Below, one piece after another: positions 56,346-64,000 of a stretch of DNA of 64,000 nucleotides. The DNA is from Isoetes taiwanensis (Eukaryota > Streptophyta > Lycopodiopsida > Isoetales > Isoetaceae). The stretch covers positions 10,801,077 to 10,865,076 of the forward strand of contig JAJEKV010000039.1 in NCBI GenBank assembly GCA_021234155.1. The letters are read 5' to 3'. Within the stretch, counting starts at the first letter, position 1; each line of letters begins with the position of its first letter. The notes beneath the pieces are model-generated. The model was given only the letters and a program-made list of their open reading frames with translations, searched no databases and had not been told where the DNA came from. The translations under genes were made by a program, and so were the position numbers.

Positions 56346-57258
56346 CAATCCCTATAATATTGAGGAACCCCAATGGAAGCATTTTACTTCCTTGGTCCTA
56401 TTTTGTTTGCCTTATTAGTTTGGAGCACGTGAAGCATTGAACACCTTATTGCCACCCCGTTCATGCTTGAATTCAAAAGTAGCTAGCTATATACATACAC
56501 ATAGTCATCGATGGATGAGTGAAATTTCCATTGAATTTAAAAATTTTGTAGCTTAAGAGATGTAGAATAATAGGAAAGCTATTGGTTCAATTATTTGAAA
56601 TGGCACTGGTACAATAGCACACCTCTGTAGTGGTCACCCACTCTTAGCGCCTCACTCACTCTCTCTCTCTCTCTAGCACCTCAGACTCTCAGCTTCTCTC
56701 TCTAGGGTCTCTGAGCACTTTCCCTCTCTACACTATTGCTTCCATCCATGCTCCTTTGGCCAACCGCTATCTCTACTCCTTTGCCTTGCACTCTCCTACC
56801 AATTTCTCTTCTCTTTGACCTTCTTGGCCAATTTCTCTCTCTAGGATTTCATATTTTGGCAGCATTCTCTCACTATTAGTCATGCACACTGACCCAATAG
56901 CCTTTCTGAAATGTTTTATAGCCAATGGCGCACTCTGAGTGACTTCATCTCGATTGCTTGCTTTTTTCCTACTTTCTCTCTCGAGTTTTTGCCGAAATGT
57001 GCCAACAAGCCAATAGCGCACTCTGAGTGACTTCATTGCAATCTCTTTCTCTCTCTAGTTTGCCATCTTTTGGCCACTTTCTCTCTCTAGTTCTCCCTCC
57101 CAGAGGATGCTCGAATGTTACTAGACCATCTAGGCTGCAGCAACCTCCCCCCCTTTCGGGTCACCTCAAGCCCATCCGAAGCATTACGGCGTGCTTGAGA
57201 ATTAAAATCACCCCCAACAACATTAGACCCACCCAAACTCTCAGATCTAACCAATTTG
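56346..57258. other. End of duplication copy 1 and CT-rich spacer
   Basis: From 56361 the duplicated sequence continues for about 45 bp (GAGGAACCCCAATGGAAGC…), then becomes unique. CTCTCT-rich runs lie at 56640-56710, and an AGCCAAT(G/A)GCGCACTCTGAG unit occurs twice (about 56921, 57009). No gene recognised. Confidence 0.5.
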
Positions 57259-60200
57259 CAGGCCCTAACTCTTTCTCCTTTAATTTGTTGGTGCTTTTGC
57301 ACCCCCCCTTCTGACATGAGCAACAACAACATTGAAGCCTTCTTCATGTAACAATCTACAAGTTAAGCAATCCCAGACATTGTCATATTTAAACCAACCT
57401 TAAATCACAAAAAATCCGCTAAATCCACAAAACAAACACCGTGTATTTTTTATTTTATTTTTACACGACTAACATGACAAAGACGTAGGATAAACCACGG
57501 ATGTACCCGTGGTTTAAACATGATTGCACCTGAAATTTACAGTGCTCAACAATTAAGCTTCATAAACAACCTAATTCCATCATCCAATACTAAAAGATAA
57601 CTTCTCCTTGACCAACTCATGCTCCCCCTACCTCCAAACAAAACTACATAACCCTCTTTGGATAACATCTTTAGCCTCGTGTACAACTCATACTACAACT
57701 ACCCTTCCTGCTCGACCTTTTGATTGCACTTCATTACACCATCCTAGCACCAAGACGTGAGGCTATCCAACTCCTTGTACTAAAGATGACTCCCTTTGGC
57801 TTAAACCCTTAACTTAACCTTCTTGTACAAGTCACACTAGAGACATCCCTCCTACTGGACCCCTTGGAGGCGCTTCATTACACCATCCTGGTAACAGAGA
57901 CAGGCGGCTATCCAACTCCTTGTACTCAAGATTACTTTCTTTGTTTCAACCCTATACATTAACCCTCTTGTATAATTCACACTAGAGATATCCCTCCTGC
58001 CCACCCCTTGGCAACACTTCATTACACCATAGAGACGTGAGGCTATATATGCAAGTCCTTGTACTAAAGATTACTCCTTTTGGCTCAATCCCTTACATTA
58101 ATCCTCCTGTACAACTTACACTAGAGACACCCCTCCTGCTCGACCCCTTGGCAGCACTTCATTGCACCACTACCAGAGATGAGAGGCTATCCAACTTTAG
58201 AGACATCCCTCCTGCTCGATCCCTTGGCAGCACTTTATTACACCATCCTGGCACTAGAACATGAGGCTATCCCACTCCTTATACTAAGGATTACTTCCTT
58301 TGTCTTAACCCCATACATTACCCTCTTGTACAACTCACACTAGAGATACCCCTCGTGCGCCTTGGCAACACTTCATTATGCTATCTGGGCACCAGAGAGT
58401 TGAGGCTACATATCCAACTCCTTGTACTAAAGATTACTCCTTCTGGCTCAACCCCTTACATTAATCATCCTTTACAACTTACACTAGAGATACCCCTCTT
58501 GCTCGACCCCTTGGCAGCACTTCATTGCACCATCCTGGCACTAGAGATGTGAGGTTATCCAACTCGTACTAAAAACAACCCTATAACTCAACTTCTATAT
58601 CTATCTGTATTGATTTGCAACTCCTACTACTAAATACGTACCATTTGTCTAACCTCTTTCACCACCCTACGCCTGTTTTTATCTATTAACCATTCAATTT
58701 GTTTAACTTGCAATAAATATTTGTATGGTTTCTTTTATATGTACCCCTGCGTATGCAGTCATGACACATGTGTCCAATGTGCGAATGTTTTCTGTGGCAT
58801 CCCAGTGCTCGTCAATCATTTCCAGCGACCACAGTTCGTTTTGCTTCATCCCTTCAATGAAACATAGTAGATGTCTTTAAATATACATGAAGCACTTTGG
58901 AAAATGTCCAACTTATTGAGGATGACTAATGCACTGTTTGGATTACAATGGAAATACTATAAGAATATCTACATCCGTCCTTGTGTGTTGGCTTGCTATT
59001 TTAACTGATTTTGAAGTATCTTTCTTCTGGTGGGCAAGATCTCTAATGCTTAAAAGGGATTTTGCGCCATGGACTCTGGCAGGCTTGTTTCATCGTGAAG
59101 GTTTTAATCAGAAGCTTCTATATTAACTAAAGGTTTTTAATCACCAGTTTCAAGGGTTTTTTATCCTACATTTCAGAATTGAATCCCACATTTCTTGAAG
59201 CGAAGCACGGTAAGTTTTTGTGAAAAAATAGTGATGCAAAAGAAACAACTCTACATTTTCTGAAGCAAAGCAGGAGCGATGACAAGAAACAAATTACTGG
59301 ATTAACTAATCAAATAGAATTGGAAGACCCAACTTCCATTCTAGATTGTATGGGGTTCACTCGTGTCAGTCCTAGAATGCCAAGGAATTTATGCAATCCT
59401 AAGCACATAAAACTGAAGCCCCAAGGTTGGATCAAAAGTTACAAATACTATAGAATATAGAACAATTAAAAGGTGAAAATAAATGATCCAATTACCATGG
59501 TTAAAACAAATGTTGAGTTATTTCATACTTCTAACTAATATAGGCAAGGGAAGGGCAAACGAAATGGAGCATCTTGGATGCTCATTTAAGCCCAACGGGT
59601 CTATATATATAGAATACCTCACTCGTTACCTAATCCCTAACCAATATTATTAAATCGCTCAAAGGTTTATACTAAGTTTGATCTCTGGGGTGATCTACCT
59701 ATCTATAATAAAATATGCAAATAGTTGCAGAAGTATAGAGTTAATAATGGTGCTATGTGGGTTACAATTGATTTGATTACGTCATAGCCTAATACATAAC
59801 AACCTCCATTCATCCATGTATTTTGCCTTTAGTTTTGGAGCTTGTGGAGCGTTGAAGACAAGACTTTATTGCCACCCCCTCAAATATCTCTTGTGATTTT
59901 ACAATTAGTGGTGTTTCAAGTTTCACATTGCCCAATGTAAAGTGGTTCTATTTTAACAATGCTCAATGTCATTAAGAAGCATCTAGTCATAGTAGTTTCA
60001 TACATGCTCAACTGGATCAAGGCGCCCAATTATGAATCTCGTATTTGAAAATTGAAGCGTTTGGTGCATCTATATACTTTGCTCGAGGTGTCTCCATTTC
60101 ATGTGATATTTGTCTAGTCTAGATAATATTTCAATTATATATTTGCCTAGAATAATATTTTAAAAAATGGGGTATTTCATCTAGATGAACTTGAACCGTC

Positions 60201-60405
60201 TGCTTTTTATCCCTTTTTTTAAAGGCTATCAAAGTATACAATTATTGCTCAAAGTGAGAATTAAACCTACAAAGCAAAAGCATGGCAAAAATCCAATGCA
60301 CCTATCAACTAGTGTGGAAAATATGCACAATCCCTACAATATCAAGGAATCCCAATAGAAGCATTTTACTTCCTTCATCCTATTTTGTTTGACTTATAAG
60401 TTCAA
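57259..60405 (+). repeat. Segmental duplication, copy 2 (LINE-free)
   Basis: Same order of sequence as 47612-50160 plus 56361-56405, but uninterrupted. At 60328-60342 it carries a single CAATCCCTACAATAT followed by CAAGGAATCCCAATAGAAGC. This is the empty-site version of the LINE target in copy 1. No coding gene recognised. Confidence 0.8.
57707..58640 (+). repeat. ~145-bp tandem repeat, seven units
   Basis: Unit starts at about 57707, 57851, 57996, 58135, 58211, 58353 and 58498. One unit (58135-58210) is short, about 76 bp. The units match the four in copy 1, so the array changed by about three units after or before the duplication. Confidence 0.75.
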
Positions 60406-61030
60406 GCTTGAAATCAATAACAAGGAATATAGCAATTCATCTTTATTGAAATGATCAACTTCCACTATCTACTTATTAATTAATTAATTAATATTTTATT
60501 TACGTCCACAGAAGCCTTGGGCTATGGAACAAACGAGTACAAATCAACAGTATTGGTAGATTCAAATCATATCAGCTAGATTCGGCACTCTGTAGGAGTT
60601 CAAATATACTTGCCTATATAGGGTAGCATATCATGCTAATTAAACATGTCGTCTAGAGGTATACTCCAATCTATTATAGGGTACTTAGCAGGAATGCTAT
60701 CATGTTTGACACAAAAATAGATGGCGTGTTTTTCAGTTTCAACATCAGAGCCACATGAGCAAATTCTTTAAGCAGCATCAGTTTTTAGCCAACGACATTG
60801 CTCTATCATCAATCAATGAGAGCATGCGCATGCAAGCAATGGCCCAAACTAATCCAAGAGACATACCATAATGGCACAAATAGGTTGTATCCTGTGTTCT
60901 CTGGTAGGGTTAAAATCCCTGATGTAATAGCCAACCTTTGCCTTGTTGGTAAAATCACAGTAAGCCAAAAAGGCTCTCTTTTTAAACCCATCGCATTGAC
61001 CATTAATAGGCAGACTGAATCTACCAAAAT
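60406..61030. other. No gene recognised
   Basis: AT-rich sequence with (TTAA)n at about 60476-60492. Short frames without recognisable homology. Confidence 0.45.
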
Positions 61031-61032
61031 GA

Positions 61033-61300
61033 TTACATAGGTCTCGGTACTACCACGCGTGCTGCAAGTTGCTTTGAAGCATCTAAAGCATTTTTCATCA
61101 AGGTGCTATCATCCATCTCATTCTTTCTCTGCAAATACTTTGTTGTCCTGTACATAGCATGTGTTTCCAGAGGGAAAGATCCACTATCAAACAACATAAT
61201 CTCATTTGGTACAGCCCGCTTAACCTTCAAACTCAGGTGCATCCATGTCTTCTGCAGTGATTCCAGTTCATTCCATTTAAGGCTATATTTATATACTTAT
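61033..61300 (-). CDS. Uncharacterised ~80-codon frame, possible terminal exon
   Basis: The minus-strand frame is open from about 61300 through SLQKTWMHLSLKVKRAVPNE, IMLFDSGSFPLETHAMYRTT and KYLQRKNEMDDSTLMKN to a stop after ASKQLAARVVVPRPM. Composition looks protein-like and there is no repeat, but I cannot name a family. An internal Met is at 61242. It could be the last exon of a small gene or a decayed one. Confidence 0.3.
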
Positions 61301-61569
61301 ACAAAATTGTATTAGCTTTAGTAGCTTATCATTATAAACGCTAATACATAATGTCATCACAACATGTTTAGGAGTTTATAATTAAGCACAAAATCTACAA
61401 CTCCTATTCTTCTCGTGATATGCTCCTTCCTCCATGCTCCTCCTTCACTAGCCTGCAATACGTAGCACATCACGTTAGTTTAGTTAATAAGTTGTGGTTT
61501 TAAGGGGACCACCTCTCTAATTACCTCCTTGAGCGGAACTACTAGCTCAAGGTTACCTCTATTACTTGC

Positions 61570-61925
61570 ACCCGATCATGGCCCATAAGATTTAAGCTTA
61601 AGGACCATTTAAGATATTCCTATCATCGCTCATGATCGCATGCTAAAACCCCTACATGACCTCCGATCATGCGCACACGCAGTGCATCATGGCTAAGGAA
61701 TGTTTAAGACGATCCCATGATCACCCACGATTAATTGCTTAACCTACGTGACCCCCGGTCATGCGCACTCGCAATGCATCATGGCCCTGAAGATTTAAGA
61801 GTAGGGAACATCTAGATGATACCATCATCGGCCATGATCATGTGCTTAATCCTATATGATCTCTGATCATGGTCTAAAACATTTAAGATGATCTCATCAT
61901 CGCCAATGATCCAATACTTACTTGT
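61570..61925 (+). repeat. Imperfect ~95-105-bp tandem repeat with GATCATG words
   Basis: Units start near 61573, 61663, 61758 and 61861. Each has (C/G)GATCATG…, a TTTAAGA block and a CCATCATCG/CCATGATC block. Unit divergence is high. GATCATG is repeated in both orientations. Confidence 0.6.
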
Positions 61926-62214
61926 ATGCATCTTAGCTACCCTAGGATGTACATATGCTCTCTCCAGTTAAGCACTAACATAGATGCTAAAGCTATCATT
62001 CACCTGACGAGCCAGCATTGACTAAGTCAGAGGCAACCTAGCCGTCGAATTGCTCCATAAACTGTGGGAACTGTCTTTTCAAATCTTATTTTAGTACCTA
62101 AGTTGCATCTTCCACAGGCAAATGCTTCCATTTGACTAGATATTGAAGGAGCTTTGACCTTCTTGTCTTCTTAAATGCCTTACCAAGAAGGCTTTCGGGG
62201 ACAATCTCAATCTG

Positions 62215-63149
62215 TCATTTCTAACAATGTTAGGGTCTTCAGTATCTCTTCAAGATTGGGTGATGTTTTTTAAGAAGACTTACATGGAGACTTTATATAC
62301 TTTTAGGTGAGCTGGGAGATCGAGTTTGTAGAATTGTCGATGCGGAGCTTGGCTTGCTTGACTTTAATCTTGAGCCATACGCTATCTCCAACCTGAAATG
62401 CCCTACCATCCTATGTTTGTCTGCCAAACTCTTTTGAAACAGCTTCTTACAGCTAGCAAAAACCCTCGGCCTTCCTCCATTAACTTCTGCATATCCTCCA
62501 ATAATTGTTGAGAGACCTCTACATTGGATACATGATTGTGCCAAGTATCGGGTGTGAGGCATTGATAGCCATAATTGATCATAAAGGGGGACATCTGAGA
62601 AGATTCTTATTTGGTGCTATTGTATGCAAATTCCACCAAGTATATGCCATCCTTCCACTTTGATTGATTATTCCACACATAGTGTCTCAACATAATATCC
62701 TCTAGAATTCTGTTCGTCCTCTCTGTCTGACCATCAGTTTGGAAATGATATGTTGTGCAAAGCTTTCTCCCTATGGTGGTGAAGAAACCCTTCTAAAAGG
62801 TGCTTATGAACTTCGGATCTCCATCACAGATGATTTCTCTAGGCATCCCATGCAACCTACAGATTTCCTTTGCAAAAAGCAAGGCAACTTCTGATGCTGT
62901 GGCCGTGGTTCGACATGGCAAAAAGTGTGTCATCTTGGATAATTTGTCAACCACTACCATTAAGGCATCTCGACCCCTTGCTGTTTGTGGAAGGCCCATT
63001 ATGAAATCCATGTTGACCACTTCCCACTTTACATTTAGGACTGACACGGATTCAAAAGCTCGCAGGATTTGAAGTTGTTCCGTTTTCATTTGCTGACACA
63101 ACTGACACTGTCGAATGTAGTTGGTGATGTTCTTCTTCATGCCAGTCAT
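62215..63149 (-). pseudogene. Second gypsy copy: integrase remnant (A/B-related family)
   Basis: Minus-strand integrase closely related to element B: KNITNYIRQCQLCQQMKTEQ (about 63120), VNMDFIMGLP (about 63000), [20 protein letters not shown] (about 62950), CRLHGMPREIICDGDPKF (about 62840), [20 protein letters not shown] (about 62570). Frameshifts and stops occur throughout. It starts abruptly at 63149, so RT, RNase H and gag are missing. The end near 62215 still shows the linker to the chromodomain, decayed. Confidence 0.75.
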
Positions 63150-63329
63150 GAACCTACGTGAAAACAAGAAAAATACATGGAAAATATGCAAGAAATAAGG
63201 AGGAAATATGCAAACATCAGCGAGAAATCTAATATATAAACAAGAATCAAGGGTACAATGGCCCAAAGGCAAGCATGAACACGAGACAGATGGCTAGAAG
63301 GCTCAAGACTGGCCCATCAGTCTGAGCCT

Positions 63330-63631
63330 TGGGTAGGAGCTCTCATGTTTTATGGCATGTGTTTATCTCTGTTGTAGCTACGGATATGTGGATAGGCTAC
63401 CCTTCGAGGTAGCATGATGAATTGTTATTGCTAGTACTGACATTGTTATGCTTCCGTTGATATAGGAGCCTATAGGGGAAGGGCGCGCAAGACACTTTCG
63501 TGTCCCCTTCCTGCACTAGGGGTACCCGAGTGTGCGGGATCGATGGAGGGCCCGTGCGGTCGAAGGACTGGATGGGGGATTTCCTGCGAAGTGTACGGCC
63601 GGGCGCCGTATACTTTGTAGGGAAGGTCACA
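63330..63631 (+). repeat. LTR 3' segment, A/B-related, plus orientation
   Basis: Matches the last third of the element A LTR in order: TATGCTTCCGTTGATATAGGAGCC against CGCTTCCGCGACATAGGAGCC, then GTGTCC…, and an end GGAAGGTCACA against GGGACGTCACA. Divergence is substantial, so it belongs to a sister family. Confidence 0.6.
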
Positions 63632-63641
63632 CTTTATCTCG

Positions 63642-64000
63642 CCACTATCTCTGTTATGTGGTGCTCAATCACTCCATAGCCTCCATAGCCTGTTGGGCTC
63701 TATATACATATGCCGCATATAATAGGAACTAAAGGGTCTAACTAGACGCATCATCTAAACAAGGCTACTAGGTCTCTCCCCCCCCCAATACAAGAGGAGC
63801 TAACATGATTAACCAACATCATATATACACATAACATGATAATAACATGAGAATAGCATCTAATGCTAATCACATGCATCTAAATTACAGCAAGGATTCA
63901 TTGATTAGGGTTCAAGATCCAAACTGAAGGTTCTAGGAGGGCTCTACTAGAGATACGAGATACTAACTCATCTGGAGTCCTAACTTCCAGAGGATCTACT
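63642..64000 (-). repeat. LTR central/5' segment, A/B-related, minus orientation
   Basis: Matches the element B LTR from about 17740 onward on the plus strand (GGTGCTCAATCACTCCATAG; GGTCTCTCCCCCCCCC; GAGTCC). It runs to the window edge. With the plus-oriented piece at its left it looks like a minus-strand LTR whose terminal third was flipped in place. Confidence 0.55.

Noticed and set aside
48061-58640. CRISPR array or centromeric satellite
   Set aside because: Units of ~145 bp without spacers, only four and seven copies; an ordinary minisatellite in a segmental duplication.

Overview
This 64 kb window is plant nuclear DNA. The genes on show are a NatB auxiliary subunit with nine short exons, a plastid stearoyl-ACP desaturase with a transit peptide, and the first exon of an MBOAT lysophospholipid acyltransferase. 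Everything else is layered transposable elements. The sequence alone does not fix the species. Old degenerate Ty3/gypsy copies, LINEs and a large DNA transposon packed between few genes suggest a large, repeat-rich land-plant genome, possibly non-flowering.

Layout. 0.7-4.8 kb: 5' part of NAA25 on the minus strand, running off the left edge. 5.9-27 kb: an old Ty3/gypsy chromovirus ('element C') in pieces. It holds a solo LTR (9083-9946, TSD CAGTA) and a 15.7 kb composite insertion (10093-25766, TSD GGAAA). The composite is one gypsy element (A, plus strand) with a second member of its family (B, minus strand) inserted at its gag start. A later deletion removed the 5' end of B and most of the 3' half of A. 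27-33 kb: a LINE-like fragment, minisatellites, a lone ADH-like exon, exon 1 of an LPLAT1-type acyltransferase and a fold-back element. 33.4-41.0 kb: a 7.6 kb DNA transposon with terminal inverted repeats, a 4-bp TSD and two convergent genes. 41.6-42.7 kb: a 5'-truncated LINE. 44.6-47.5 kb: the desaturase gene. 47.6-60.4 kb: a ~2.6-3.1 kb segmental duplication whose left copy carries a 6.2 kb LINE, which itself carries a second LINE fragment. 61-64 kb: tandem repeats and another broken gypsy copy.

The most unusual object is element A. Between its primer-binding site and gag it carries accessory genes. One ends in a complete histone H3 histone-fold domain fused to a long non-histone N-terminal region. 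The next encodes a large acidic protein of unknown family, with TATA, GGCCCA and telo-box motifs just upstream. An AATAAA motif lies between the accessory genes and gag in both A and B. The same family's integrase ends in a chromodomain, the fold that reads histone H3 tails, so one retrotransposon lineage encoded both an H3-like protein and a chromodomain. The H3 reading frame is still open although other frames of A and B are broken.
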